64,000 nucleotides of DNA from Desulfovibrio sp. (GTDB taxonomy: Bacteria > Desulfobacterota > Desulfovibrionia > Desulfovibrionales > Desulfovibrionaceae). Positions 1 through 8,204 of the stretch are shown here, in pieces (the first letter of the stretch is position 1; each line of letters opens with the position of its first letter). The notes beneath the pieces are model-generated. The model was not told the DNA's origin and did not search any database. It saw nothing but the letters and a program-made list of their open reading frames with translations. The DNA lies in the NCBI GenBank assembly GCA_031287575.1, contig JAITSV010000020.1, positions 1 to 64,000 on the forward strand. Reading direction: 5' to 3'. Made by a program: the position numbers and the translations under genes.

Positions 1-183
1 GCCACAGCCACTGGCAGTACGCGTGCCGCAGTCATCAAGGATGCCGTGGCGCAGTTCCTTGACCGCGATGCGCGGTTTTGCCGCATGGTGCGGCAAGGGC
101 TGGACGCCGTGCGCGAGGGGCGCGTGGTGAGCCATGAAGATGCCAAGGCCCGGATGCGCGCCCTTGGCATCACCTTGGAATGA
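1..183 (+). CDS. CopG-type ribbon-helix-helix antitoxin, 3' end only
   Basis: The window opens inside a reading frame that ends at TGA 181-183. The 60 visible residues begin TGSTRAAVIKDAVAQFLDRD and continue through a VRQGLDAVREG segment to an AKARMRALGI end. This is the usual C-terminal half of short CopG/RHH antitoxins that pair with RelE/ParE toxins. The N-terminal beta strand that contacts DNA lies outside the window. No toxin gene follows within 400 bp on this strand, so a partner, if any, is upstream. The family call rests on the sequence pattern; activity is inferred. Confidence 0.6.
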   Translation, partial: ATATGSTRAAVIKDAVAQFLDRDARFCRMVRQGLDAVREGRVVSHEDAKARMRALGITLE

Positions 184-238
184 TCTGGAAGCGGTGCGCT
201 GGGGCTGGGGCTGGCCGAGGGGGCTGCGCCGACGCCCC

Positions 239-604
239 CTAGCCGAAGTCGATGGTTCGGAACAGGCGCGCATCGAAGGGATTGTCCCACCAGCCGCCGA
301 GAATCTCGGCATCGTCAACATCCTCGCCGATGCGCAGGAAGAGGTAGTCGTCAACGTCAAGTTCATCCATGACGTCGGTGATGAATCGTACCTCCTCGAA
401 ATCCGCGTACCATTTGACGCCTTCCCAGTAGTACAGCACGCCTTCCGAGTCCGGTGCGTCCTGCCTCAGGCCGTTTTGCAGGAACAGTTCGATATCGCTG
501 GGGTTCGTGGCATGCTGCCGTGCCTCGTGCATCGCCGCATCAAGCCGTGCCCGCCCGTTGTCGGACAGGCACAGGGCGACTTCGCTGTAGTATCCCATGG
601 TCAT
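239..604 (-). CDS. small acidic phage-type protein of unknown function
   Basis: A 121-residue acidic protein beginning MTMGYYSEVALCL, rich in Asp and Glu with several Tyr and Trp. It has no signal peptide or membrane segment, and I do not recognise a domain. Its ATG overlaps the TGA of the upstream nuclease gene (ATGA at 601-604), so it is translated together with the ERF-nuclease module and is probably an early phage gene. The start could be the second Met, three residues in. Function unknown. Confidence 0.65.
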   Translation of the reverse strand: MTMGYYSEVALCLSDNGRARLDAAMHEARQHATNPSDIELFLQNGLRQDAPDSEGVLYYWEGVKWYADFEEVRFITDVMDELDVDDYLFLRIGEDVDDAEILGGWWDNPFDARLFRTIDFG

Positions 605-1857
605 TCTCCTTTTCCGTTGATGGGGCTGATGAACAGCCGTTCATGGGGTTGGCCGGTCTTGCGGGTCCGGTCCAGAATGTCTGTCGCCGTTTGGGGATCG
701 CTGGTCAGGGCCTGCAGTTCCTCCTGCAGGGCCACCTGGTCGATGGCCTGTCTGCCGGGCATGGATGCCACCCGAAAGCGGTGCCTGCCCGCGGTTATCC
801 AGTCCCGGGTCATGCTGTCGCTTACCGCCGTGATGCGCTGGAATGCGCTGCGGATGCGCCCTTCAATCGCTGCGATATCGCCTTCGATGGCGAGCTTGCG
901 CTCCTTCAGGCTGGCGAGATGGTCGAGGTCCGCCGCATGGGCGGGACCGAGGTCCACGGGCATGCCGTCAACCCGCATGGGTCGGAACTTGGGGCAGGTA
1001 GCATTAGCGTCGCACCAGTCACACAGGGGATGAAACCCCTGGCAATACGGGAGGTCGTCAAGCGTCAACTGCCCTGCTTTGACAGCGTTGACTGCCTGCC
1101 ACAGGTCGGCGGCAGTGTTGCAGCAGATGCCGAGCATGGTCCGGTTGGGCGTATACGGCCCGAAGGCCTTGGCGTCGGCCATGGAAATGGAGAGCACCCA
1201 GCCTTCGATGGTCACGCCTTCCGGAGTATCCGGCAAGTCGATGCCGAAGAGCAGCCGGGCCGCTTCCGGGAAGGTCTTGCGGGTGAAGACCGGCTGGCCG
1301 TCCTCGTCCCGAAGCGAACAGCACGGGCGATGCCAGGTGCTCTCAAGCAGGCCGATCTGCCCGTAGAGTTGCACCTCGTTGGAGGTGTAGAGGGTTTCGG
1401 GCAGGTGCCCGTTGCTCTTCAGCTCCAGCACCCGGATGACGGGTGTCGGGGTTTCGTGGATGAGGGTGATGTCGAGGTGGGCCTTGATGGGCACGCCGTG
1501 GAAGGAGGCGCTGATTTCCAGTTGCGGAATGAGTCGGTGGCCGCTTCTGGTGAGCGCGTCAGTAACCCCGGCTTCCTGCCAGTGGCCCCGATGCAGGGGG
1601 AGATGTCGCTTCAGGATGGAACCGACATGCTGAGGCGGGATAGTGCGGGGCTGCGTGCCCGGTGACGCCAGTTTACGGGCAACCGCCGAGCGCAGGCATT
1701 CCGTTGCGGCGCCGATGTCGGACATGCCGACGTAGGTGCTGCGGTCGCCCAATTGGGCTTGCGTGGTGTGGACTTCGTGGGCGAGCAGGGATTCGGCGAG
1801 GAGGGAGAGAGGGTCCGGCAGTGCCGGAGGCATGGGGGATTGCGGGGGCTTTGTCAT
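601..1857 (-). CDS. PD-(D/E)XK nuclease with Cas4-like cysteine staple
   Basis: A 418-residue protein from ATG 1857, preceded by an AGGGAG ribosome site. The catalytic core is visible as Asp129 in IKAHLDITLI followed by Glu145 and Lys147 in VLELKSNG, the D...ExK pattern of restriction-like nucleases. Cys54 and a C-terminal cluster Cys272/279/282/288 resemble the [4Fe-4S] staple of Cas4/AddB-type exonucleases. It sits directly downstream of an ERF single-strand annealing gene, the normal pairing in phage two-component recombination systems, where the exonuclease makes 3' tails for annealing. The reading frame is open to 2040, but the internal start has the better ribosome site and avoids overlap with erf. 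Confidence 0.75.
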   Translation of the reverse strand: MTKPPQSPMPPALPDPLSLLAESLLAHEVHTTQAQLGDRSTYVGMSDIGAATECLRSAVARKLASPGTQPRTIPPQHVGSILKRHLPLHRGHWQEAGVTDALTRSGHRLIPQLEISASFHGVPIKAHLDITLIHETPTPVIRVLELKSNGHLPETLYTSNEVQLYGQIGLLESTWHRPCCSLRDEDGQPVFTRKTFPEAARLLFGIDLPDTPEGVTIEGWVLSISMADAKAFGPYTPNRTMLGICCNTAADLWQAVNAVKAGQLTLDDLPYCQGFHPLCDWCDANATCPKFRPMRVDGMPVDLGPAHAADLDHLASLKERKLAIEGDIAAIEGRIRSAFQRITAVSDSMTRDWITAGRHRFRVASMPGRQAIDQVALQEELQALTSDPQTATDILDRTRKTGQPHERLFISPINGKGE

Positions 1858-1928
1858 AGGGGACTCCCTCAAGTGGACGAGGCTCCCCCACGGCGGGGGA
1901 ATCCCCGCCGTTGGCGTGGTGATGAGGA

Positions 1929-2642
1929 TCAGGCGGTCTCGGCGTACCGCCACCAGACCTTGCGCTCGGCGTTCCACTTGAACCCGGCAGCCGAGAGCAG
2001 TTGCTTGCGGGCAGACGTGTTGCCCGACGCCAGAATGCAAAGACGGCCATCCTGGGCGGTGGCCGTCGTGTAGGTTACTCCATCCAGCCGAGGCAGTGAC
2101 GCCAGGGCTGGATGTGCTGTTTCTACTGGCTTGGGCTGAGGCGGAGGGGCTACGGGCGTGGCTTGTTGGGCTGATGCGGCTGAAGGCTGCTGGGGCCGTG
2201 GCTGGCGAGGCGATCTCTGCCGTGCGGGCCTGTCGCGGGATGCAGCCTCCCCGTCGTCATCGTCTTCCGTCACCATGCCGAGCATGGCCGAAAGCGCGTA
2301 CCGGCGGGCGTAGGTCATGGCGCTGCCGTACCCCTGCGGATCGGCCTTGGGCAGGGGCATGACCAGTAGCGACGACTGCCATTGGCCGGATTCCGCGTGC
2401 GTGAGCTTGGTGACAAGGCCGAGGTGGCCGACCTCTGCCGGGACCGGGTACTGGGTCACCCAGATGCCGTTGGCCAGCAGCGCATCGCGGCAGGAGTCCA
2501 TGACGGAGTTGAGGGTGGCATAGCGGGACTTGGCGAATGGATTCTCACGGTCCTTGATGGCCGGTTGCAGGGTGCGCTGAACGGCAATGAGGGTCTTGGC
2601 GAGGTCGGTGACCTCAGGGGAGGTGTACTCGGTGGGGTGCAT
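1929..2642 (-). CDS. erf: ERF-family single-strand DNA annealing protein
   Basis: A 237-residue protein from ATG 2642, with AAGGAG seven bases upstream. The N-terminal 130 residues carry the ERF pattern: LAKTLIAVQRTLQPAIKD, then NPFAKSRYATLNSV, and later DPQGYGSAMTYARRYAL, a signature of phage ERF/Sak-like recombinases. A Pro/Gln-rich linker (about residues 145-190) leads to a small C-terminal domain ending with an FKWNAERKVWW motif, of a type seen in DNA-annealing and nuclease proteins. It probably anneals single strands produced by the downstream nuclease. There are no structural phage genes nearby, so this is a prophage or integrative-element remnant. Confidence 0.8.
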   Translation of the reverse strand: MHPTEYTSPEVTDLAKTLIAVQRTLQPAIKDRENPFAKSRYATLNSVMDSCRDALLANGIWVTQYPVPAEVGHLGLVTKLTHAESGQWQSSLLVMPLPKADPQGYGSAMTYARRYALSAMLGMVTEDDDDGEAASRDRPARQRSPRQPRPQQPSAASAQQATPVAPPPQPKPVETAHPALASLPRLDGVTYTTATAQDGRLCILASGNTSARKQLLSAAGFKWNAERKVWWRYAETA

Positions 2643-2666
2643 AGGGGCTCCTTGAATGAGAAAACA

Positions 2667-2690
2667 CCCTGACACACGGGGGTATCAGGG
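2667..2690. promoter_or_regulatory. imperfect palindrome upstream of erf (operator candidate)
   Basis: CCCTGACAC and GTATCAGGG form 9-bp arms with one mismatch around a 6-base centre, 25 bp before the erf start codon. Position and symmetry suit a repressor operator for the leftward phage operon. There is no T-run, so a terminator is less likely. The binding protein is unknown. Confidence 0.35.
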
Positions 2691-2856
2691 CAGTTGGGGC
2701 AAAATGCCTACCTATTCAAGGAGGTAATATCTATTTGAAAAAACGATGAATTACATTTGCCCTTGGGCTGGTTTCAAAAATCTGCCGCTGTTGACGAACA
2801 GGCATCACCTGCTTATCAAGGAAATAAAGAATCTCAAGAATTTTTGAGGAGGCCAT

Positions 2857-3117
2857 ATGAACTTGGCAAAAGTATCAGCCAATGGGCAGGTGACGGTTCC
2901 GGTCGATATTCGGAGGAAACTGCGACTCAAGGAGGGTGACAAACTGCTGTTCATCGAGCGTGACGGGGAAATCATCATCAACAACGCCTCGTCCACGGCC
3001 ATAGTTCGGGCACAGGACGCTTTTGCCGGAGCGGCCAAGGATTTTGGCGTCGCAAATGATGAGGATGTGCAGGGCCTGGTCGATGAGGTGCGCTACGGGG
3101 CGGATCGGCAATCATGA
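2857..3117 (+). CDS. AbrB/MazE-type antitoxin
   Basis: An 86-residue protein preceded by a GAGGAGG ribosome site. Residues 1-45 form a SpoVT/AbrB swapped-hairpin DNA-binding domain (AKVSANGQVTVPVDIRRKL, then GDKLLF). The charged C-terminal half (GVANDEDVQGLVDEVR) is the usual toxin-binding tail. The stop overlaps the start of the PIN gene (ATGA at 3114-3117), as in VapBC-like modules. It probably represses its own promoter and neutralises the toxin. The toxin frame is broken, so the antitoxin may now be an orphan. Confidence 0.85.
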   Translation: MNLAKVSANGQVTVPVDIRRKLRLKEGDKLLFIERDGEIIINNASSTAIVRAQDAFAGAAKDFGVANDEDVQGLVDEVRYGADRQS

Positions 3118-3509
3118 GGGTGATGGCAGACACGAACATTCTCATTTCCGCGCTGTTTTTCCCGCTTCCCTCCCGGCGAAGGTCTTGTTGCATATAGCCG
3201 GTTGCCATGACCTGGTGCTGTGCGATCACATTGTTGCGGAACTCCGTGATGTGATCGCACGCAAGCGGCCGGACTTGCTTGGCGATATCGACGTGCTTCT
3301 GGCGCAATTGTCGTATGAGTTGGTCATCGCTCCCCAGGTACCCGGCAAACTCATTCAGGACCCCCAAAGACCAACCCATCCTGAACGCGGCCATCATGGC
3401 CGATGTGGATGTTATCGTCAGTGGGGACAAGCACTTTCTGAAGTTCGATCTGGATTGCCCCCAAACCATGTCCCCCGCGCAGTTCTGGAATCTGGAACAG
3501 GGTTGTTGA
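3114..3509 (+). pseudogene. PIN-domain toxin with two compensating frameshifts
   Basis: The start, MRVMADTNILISALFF, is a classic PIN N-terminus with the first catalytic Asp in ADTN. The frame then needs a -1 shift in the T5-C3 run near 3156-3163 to continue as PASLPAKVLLHIAG and LVLCDHIVAELRDVI. A +1 shift in the C5 run near 3360-3365 returns it to the original frame, giving PKDQPILNAAIMADVD and IVSGDKHFLKF before TGA 3507-3509. All catalytic acids are still encoded across the three segments. Without shifts, translation stops at TAG after about 28 residues. The changes may be real decay or homopolymer sequencing errors. Confidence 0.75.
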
Positions 3510-3697
3510 GAGAAGCAAGGGTAGGGATTGGCTTGCGCGTGCGAAGCCCCCTGCCGGAACTGTCGCGGAAGGAAGCCGACTACTGGAAACTGCGGTGACG
3601 GCGCGGTTGCCCAAGGAAGAGACGACAGCGGCGGGATGGCCCGCCGGTGGTGGGCAACGGGCCGCCTGTCAATGAGTCCCAACGAAGCCTTGTCGTA
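3510..3697. other. intergenic stretch without recognisable gene
   Basis: A GC-rich stretch between the broken toxin gene and the repeat block. It encodes only short frames; one ends PLPELSRKEADYWKLR in line with the middle toxin frame, but I recognise no family. I see no RNA gene or promoter here. Confidence 0.4.
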
Positions 3698-3743
3698 AAC
3701 AGCGAAATATCGTTGCCGCGCAATGATATTTCGCTGTTTTTTT
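3698..3743. promoter_or_regulatory. 14-bp perfect inverted repeat: activator site and/or terminator
   Basis: AACAGCGAAATATC at 3698-3711 is mirrored exactly by GATATTTCGCTGTT at 3725-3738, followed by a run of seven or more T to 3743. Read as RNA this is a good factor-independent terminator for the toxin-antitoxin pair. The same sequence, AACAGCGAAGTATT, recurs at 20816-20829 before the other sigma-54 promoter, where it is not part of such a hairpin. It also lies about 70-110 bp upstream of the -24 element at 3809. I therefore read it mainly as a pair of enhancer sites for the GAF activator encoded at 16288. Both roles are possible. Confidence 0.55.
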
Positions 3744-3808
3744 CCGCACACGTGGCCCGCAGGCTTATCTCTTCATTTAACATATTGAATTCATTTGATG
3801 AATATTTA

Positions 3809-3824
3809 TGGCATCCCGATTGCT
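3809..3824 (+). promoter_or_regulatory. sigma-54 (-24/-12) promoter of the allG operon
   Basis: TGGCATCCCGATTGCT matches the sigma-54 consensus: TGGCA at -24, TTGCT at -12, and GG and GC separated by exactly ten bases. Transcription would start near 3836 and give a leader of about 250 bases before allG. Paired upstream activator motifs lie at 3698-3738. The only sigma-54 activator in the window is at 16288. Confidence 0.75.
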
Positions 3825-3840
3825 ACTCCGGGTGCCAACG

Positions 3841-3876
3841 GAGCCTGCGGCTCGGTACAGGAAATTCCGCAGGCTC
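3841..3876 (+). promoter_or_regulatory. leader hairpin in the allG transcript
   Basis: GAGCCTGCGG (3841-3850) and CCGCAGGCTC (3867-3876) are exact complements with a 16-base loop, and the whole is flanked by GGTGCC copies. The hairpin begins immediately after the predicted transcription start, so it would form the 5' end of the mRNA. There is no T-run. It may stabilise the transcript or act as a regulatory leader; no riboswitch class is recognisable. Confidence 0.4.
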
Positions 3877-4092
3877 TTGCGGTGCCAAACACACCGCCTG
3901 AGATGTGAAGCCGTGGCGGGGTAACTACGGTGAGGCGTTTGCAGGAACGCACTGACCGCACTCCGCACGCAAGCGCTTTTCTTGGCAGGCTCCGGGGGTG
4001 TCGGTGCCTGGTTGGTGGCGGTGGAGAGGATGGCGGGGTGCCCGTTGGCTTCATCGGCACCTGCAACAATGTCATTCAAAAGCGAGCACGCA

Positions 4093-5493
4093 ATGCCGGA
4101 CATTAGCCAAAGTCTCAATGTGGTCAATATCGGAATTGAAGGATTCTACAATGACCTGAACGCACAGGGGACTCCCGTCGTGCAGGTGGACTGGCGTCCG
4201 CCCGCCGGGGGGGACGTGGCCCTGATCGATAAGCTCGCCCGGCTCCAGGGCGCCGCCGTCGAGGAGGCCAACGCAAAGACCATCGCGCGCATGATGGACA
4301 GCCGGCCCCTGTGGATCGATGTGCAGCCGGCGCTTCAGGCCATTCCGGGTATGGAGCCGTGCAACCTGCTGCATTCCGGGCCACCCATCGATTTTCACGA
4401 CATGTGCGATCCCCAGCAACGCGCCGTTGAAGCCGCCGCCATTTTCGAAGGCTGGGTGACGGACCGGGCCGGCCTGGAAACAAAACTCGGGACCGGCGAG
4501 ATCAAGCTGCGCCCCAACTACGAACTGGGCAGCGTGGGGGCCATGTGCGGCATCATCTCGCCGTCCATGCAGGTCATCGTCACCGAAAACGTGACCCACG
4601 GAAACAGATCCTGGTCCACGTTCAACGAAGGCAAGGGCAACGTCATCTGGATGGGCACCTACGACAAGGGGACCATCGAGCGGCTGCGCTGGATGCGCGA
4701 CGTTCTGGCGCCGAGCCTTCGCGCCGCGCTGCGCACGAGGGGCGAGGGAATCGACATCTTCAAGATCATTGCCGAAGGCACGCTCATGGGCGACGAGGTG
4801 CACGCGCGCAGCGCCGCCTGCACACTGTTGCTGCTGCGGCAACTGATGCCCATGCTGCTCGCCACGGACATCGAGCGCGGCACTGTTGCGCGCATCATCG
4901 AATTCATCTCCCAGAACAACCACTCGTTCCTCAGCCTCACGCTCACTGCGTGCAAGGCGGCGGCCGACGCCGCCCACGGCATACCGAACTCCACGGTGGT
5001 CACGGCCATGTCGCGCAACGGGGTCAATTTCGCCCTGCGTGTCGGCGGCATCAAGGACAAGTGGTTCATCGCGCCCACTGCGCCCATGGACGAGGCCATC
5101 TACTACTCCGGCTACGGCCCGGATGACGCCGCCGGGGACATCGGCGACAGCGCCATCGTGGAAACTGCGGGGCTTGGCGGAATGATCATCGGCGCGGCCC
5201 CGAGCATCAGTTCCTTCGTGGGCGGCTCCATGCAGCATTCCCGGCAGGCCATGGCTTCCATGCGCGCCATCTGCGCCGGCGCCAACCCCGCCTTTGCGCC
5301 AGGCGCCGTGGACTTCACGCCAGCCCCGTTGGGCGTCGACATCCGAAAGGTAGTACGACAGGGCGTTACGCCCATCATCGACACGGGGGTGCTGCACAAG
5401 GCGTCCGGCGTCGGTCAGATCGGCACCGGCATCGCCCGAGCACCCATGGCCGCCTTCCATCAGGCCCTGGTGGCCCTGCCGCCCCTGCGTTAG
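4093..5493 (+). CDS. allG: oxamate carbamoyltransferase subunit AllG (DUF1116, YlbE family)
   Basis: A 466-residue cytosolic protein from ATG 4093; ATG 4069 in the same frame is an alternative, and neither has a strong ribosome site. It follows the E. coli YlbE/AllG pattern closely: WIDVQPALQAIPGM near the N-terminus, LLHSGPPI, VGAMCGIISPSM, VTENVTHGNRSW, TLMGDEVHARS, TAMSRNGVNFALRV and an ITPxIxTG-like stretch near the end. In E. coli AllFGH forms the enzyme that interconverts oxalurate plus phosphate with oxamate plus carbamoyl phosphate. Carbamate kinase, fdrA (AllF) and an AllH gene follow in the same operon, so all parts are present. Confidence 0.85.
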   Translation: MPDISQSLNVVNIGIEGFYNDLNAQGTPVVQVDWRPPAGGDVALIDKLARLQGAAVEEANAKTIARMMDSRPLWIDVQPALQAIPGMEPCNLLHSGPPIDFHDMCDPQQRAVEAAAIFEGWVTDRAGLETKLGTGEIKLRPNYELGSVGAMCGIISPSMQVIVTENVTHGNRSWSTFNEGKGNVIWMGTYDKGTIERLRWMRDVLAPSLRAALRTRGEGIDIFKIIAEGTLMGDEVHARSAACTLLLLRQLMPMLLATDIERGTVARIIEFISQNNHSFLSLTLTACKAAADAAHGIPNSTVVTAMSRNGVNFALRVGGIKDKWFIAPTAPMDEAIYYSGYGPDDAAGDIGDSAIVETAGLGGMIIGAAPSISSFVGGSMQHSRQAMASMRAICAGANPAFAPGAVDFTPAPLGVDIRKVVRQGVTPIIDTGVLHKASGVGQIGTGIARAPMAAFHQALVALPPLR

Positions 5494-5523
5494 CCCAACC
5501 GTTCCATAACGGAGAATCTTCCC

Positions 5524-6468
5524 ATGAGAAAACCCATTGCCGTAGTGGCCTTTGGTGGCAACGCGATTCTTGATGCCGGGGACGACGGTTCCTTCACCAC
5601 GCAGTTGGAAAAAGCCAAGGCCGCATGCCGGCAAATGCTTGCGATACTGCACAAGGGGTACCAGCTCATTCTCGTGCATGGCAACGGCCCCCAGGTCGGC
5701 AACCTGCTGATCCAGTTCGAGAAGGCCCGCGACATCATTCCCGTGCCCCCCCTGGACGTGGCCGTGGCCTCGTCGCAGGGGCTGCTCGGCCATATGCTCG
5801 AGATCAGCATGCGCACCGTACTCGAGGAAGACCGCATGCAGCGCGAGGTGGCCACCGTGTTGACCCAGGTGGTGGTCAACCCCGACGATCCCGCCTTCTC
5901 CAGCCCCAGCAAGCCCATCGGGCCCTTCTACACGCAGGAGGAGGCCGAGTGCTTCCGGAAGGAGGAGAGATGGGCGATGGTCGAGGATTCAGGGCGGGGC
6001 TGGCGGCGCGTTGTCTGTTCGCCGCAGCCCCGAAGGGTGCTTGAGCAGAACATCATCAAATTTTTGGCCGAGAACGATACCGTGGTCATCGCCTGCGGCG
6101 GGGGAGGAATTCCCGTTAACTACCTGACCGACCGCGTGGTCGGCACGGACGGCGTCATCGACAAGGACGCCACGGCGGCGCTGCTTGCGTACAACCTCGG
6201 GGCCGAGCTTTTCATCATCCTGACTGGCGTGGAAAAGGTCTGCCTGAACTATGGCAAGCCCACGCAGCGCGCCGTGGATGTCATGACCCTTGACGAAGCG
6301 AAGCAATGGCATGCCGAAGGTCAGTTTCCCGCCGGCAGCATGGGGCCGAAGATACAGAGCGCCATCGAGTACATCGAGAGGGGCGGAGCGGAGGCGATCA
6401 TAACGTCGCAGGAAAACCTTGTCGCAGCGATGCAGCAGGGTGCTAACTGCACTCGTATCGTGAAGTGA
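5524..6468 (+). CDS. arcC: catabolic carbamate kinase (ArcC/AllK type)
   Basis: A 314-residue amino-acid-kinase-fold enzyme, full length for the family. It starts 30 bp after allG behind a GGAGA ribosome site. Visible motifs: AFGGNAIL at the N-terminus, LVHGNGPQVGNL, ACGGGGIPV, TDGVIDKDATAALLA and AGSMGPKIQSAIEYI. It transfers phosphate between carbamoyl phosphate and ADP, giving ATP, ammonia and CO2. Beside AllFGH it would harvest the carbamoyl phosphate released from oxalurate, the job of AllK in E. coli. No arginine deiminase genes are nearby, which argues against a role in arginine fermentation. Confidence 0.92.
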   Translation: MRKPIAVVAFGGNAILDAGDDGSFTTQLEKAKAACRQMLAILHKGYQLILVHGNGPQVGNLLIQFEKARDIIPVPPLDVAVASSQGLLGHMLEISMRTVLEEDRMQREVATVLTQVVVNPDDPAFSSPSKPIGPFYTQEEAECFRKEERWAMVEDSGRGWRRVVCSPQPRRVLEQNIIKFLAENDTVVIACGGGGIPVNYLTDRVVGTDGVIDKDATAALLAYNLGAELFIILTGVEKVCLNYGKPTQRAVDVMTLDEAKQWHAEGQFPAGSMGPKIQSAIEYIERGGAEAIITSQENLVAAMQQGANCTRIVK

Positions 6469-6633
6469 TCGCCTTCACGGATGCGTGCGAAAAGCGTTCG
6501 GCGTTGTAGATTCATATTTTCACATAGCGAATACACGAGCAGAACGGCAGGCCCAGAAGGCACGGGCAAGACAACCTCTCGCCCATGACCGTCGCTGACG
6601 GTGCCTCAAGATACTCTGCTCTAAGAGGCAGCC

Positions 6634-8145
6634 ATGCAATTACAAGCCACGGTTCGCAAGAATCAGTATCAGGATTCCGTACGGTTGATGCAGATTTCCC
6701 GGCAGGCCGCCGAACTGCCCGGAGTGCGGAAAGTGCTGGCCCTGCTGGGCACGGACAGCAACAAAAAAGTGTTGCAGGACCTTGGCCTGCTGGACGAAAC
6801 CGTCTCGGCCGCCACGCCCAACGACCTCGTCATCTGCATAGAGGCCGAGAACGACGACGCGGTGCAGGCCGCACTGAAGGAAGTGGACGACCGCCTCAAG
6901 ACCGTGGCCGTCGGCCAGGCCGCCGAAGAAAAACCGAGGTCGCTCGAGGAAGCGGTGGACCGCCTGCCGGGCGTGAATTTCGCCATGATTTCCCTGCCCG
7001 GCCAGTTCGCCAAGCTTGACGTTACCGCGGCCCTGGAGAGCGGGCTCAACGTCATGCTGTTCTCCGACAACATCTCCGTACGGGATGAGGCGGAATTGAA
7101 GCAACTGGCCGTGAACAAAGGGCTTCTGCTCATGGGGCCGGACTGCGGCACGGCCATCGTCAACGGCGTGGCCCTGGCCCTGGCGAACGTGGTCCGCCGT
7201 GGCGACATCGGGCTGGCCGCCGCTTCAGGCACCGGCATCCAGGAAGTGACCTGCCTTATCGACCGGTTCGGCGGCGGCGTCTCCCATGCCATCGGCGTGG
7301 GCGGCCGCGACCTGCGCAAGGAAGTGGGCGGCATCATGATGTGCCAGGCCATCCGCACATTGGCCGCCGACGGCATGACCAAGCGCCTGATCCTGCTCTC
7401 CAAGCCGGGCGCGCCCGAGGTCATGGCCCGCGTGCTGGGCGAGGCCAAGGCCAGCGGCCTGGAGGTCGTGGCCTGCCTGCTGGGCGGCGACAACGACGGT
7501 CCGGAATACGCGGAAATGACGCTGGTGGGCACCTTGGAAGAAGCCGCCTTTGCCGCCATGGGCCAGCAAATTCCGGAGCTTGAGATTTCCGACGCACTGC
7601 GCGCCCGCGTGAAGAAACTCGCGCCGTCGCGCACCTGCCTGCGCGGCCTGTATAGCGGCGGCACGCTTTGCTACGAAACGCTTTTCATCCTCAAGGATCA
7701 CATCGACGTCGAATCCAACGTGGCGCTGCGCAAGGACCTGAAGCTCGAATACCCGGCCAGGGGCGCGGCGCATTGCTGTGTCGATCTTGGCGAGGACGAG
7801 TTCACGCAGGGGCGGCCCCACCCGATCATCGACCTTGGCCTGCGCCTGGAACGCCTGGCCGAGGATATGGCGGACCAGGCGGTGAAGGTCGTGCTGCTCG
7901 ACCTTGTGCTCGGCTACGGCGCGCACCCCAACCCCGCCATGCAACTGGCCGAGGCCGTACGGCAAAATCGCAAGGAACTGGCGGACGGCGGCCCCATCAT
8001 CATGGCGCACGTCTGCGGCACCGAAGCCGATCCGCAGGTGTTGGGCGAACAGGAAAGGATTCTGCAGCAATGCGGCGTGTTCCTGTATCCCACCAACGCA
8101 CAGGCCGCCCGGGCCGCCCTGGCGGTGGTGCGCGGCGACATCTGA
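6634..8145 (+). CDS. fdrA: oxamate carbamoyltransferase subunit FdrA/AllF
   Basis: A 503-residue protein with a GAGG ribosome site, resembling the FdrA acyl-CoA-synthetase-like family (E. coli 555 residues). Segments include ATVRKNQYQDSVRLMQIS, VALLGTDSNKK-type N-terminal sequence, a succinyl-CoA-synthetase-like core (MGPDCGTAIVNG, AAASGTGIQEVTCLI, AIGVGGRDL) and the C-terminal LYSGGTLCYE, VLLDLVLGYGAHPNP and CGTEADPQ motifs. In this family the CoA-ligase fold has been reused for carbamoyl transfer. The 165-bp gap after the carbamate kinase gene holds no clear promoter, so cotranscription with allG is likely. Confidence 0.88.
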   Translation: MQLQATVRKNQYQDSVRLMQISRQAAELPGVRKVLALLGTDSNKKVLQDLGLLDETVSAATPNDLVICIEAENDDAVQAALKEVDDRLKTVAVGQAAEEKPRSLEEAVDRLPGVNFAMISLPGQFAKLDVTAALESGLNVMLFSDNISVRDEAELKQLAVNKGLLLMGPDCGTAIVNGVALALANVVRRGDIGLAAASGTGIQEVTCLIDRFGGGVSHAIGVGGRDLRKEVGGIMMCQAIRTLAADGMTKRLILLSKPGAPEVMARVLGEAKASGLEVVACLLGGDNDGPEYAEMTLVGTLEEAAFAAMGQQIPELEISDALRARVKKLAPSRTCLRGLYSGGTLCYETLFILKDHIDVESNVALRKDLKLEYPARGAAHCCVDLGEDEFTQGRPHPIIDLGLRLERLAEDMADQAVKVVLLDLVLGYGAHPNPAMQLAEAVRQNRKELADGGPIIMAHVCGTEADPQVLGEQERILQQCGVFLYPTNAQAARAALAVVRGDI

Positions 8146-8204
8146 GGATGCCGGAAGGCACACGGCGGACGCCGGACAATGGACGTCCCACCCCAGGAGA
8201 AAGC

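Noticed and set aside
4072..5793. Long minus-strand frame opposite allG and carbamate kinase
   Set aside because: Both genes on the plus strand match known families end to end; the opposite frame has no motif or ribosome site.
7668..8200. Upstream extension of the FAD oxidase frame into fdrA
   Set aside because: The extra residues are out-of-frame fdrA sequence; ATG 8205 has a clear ribosome site and starts the conserved domain.
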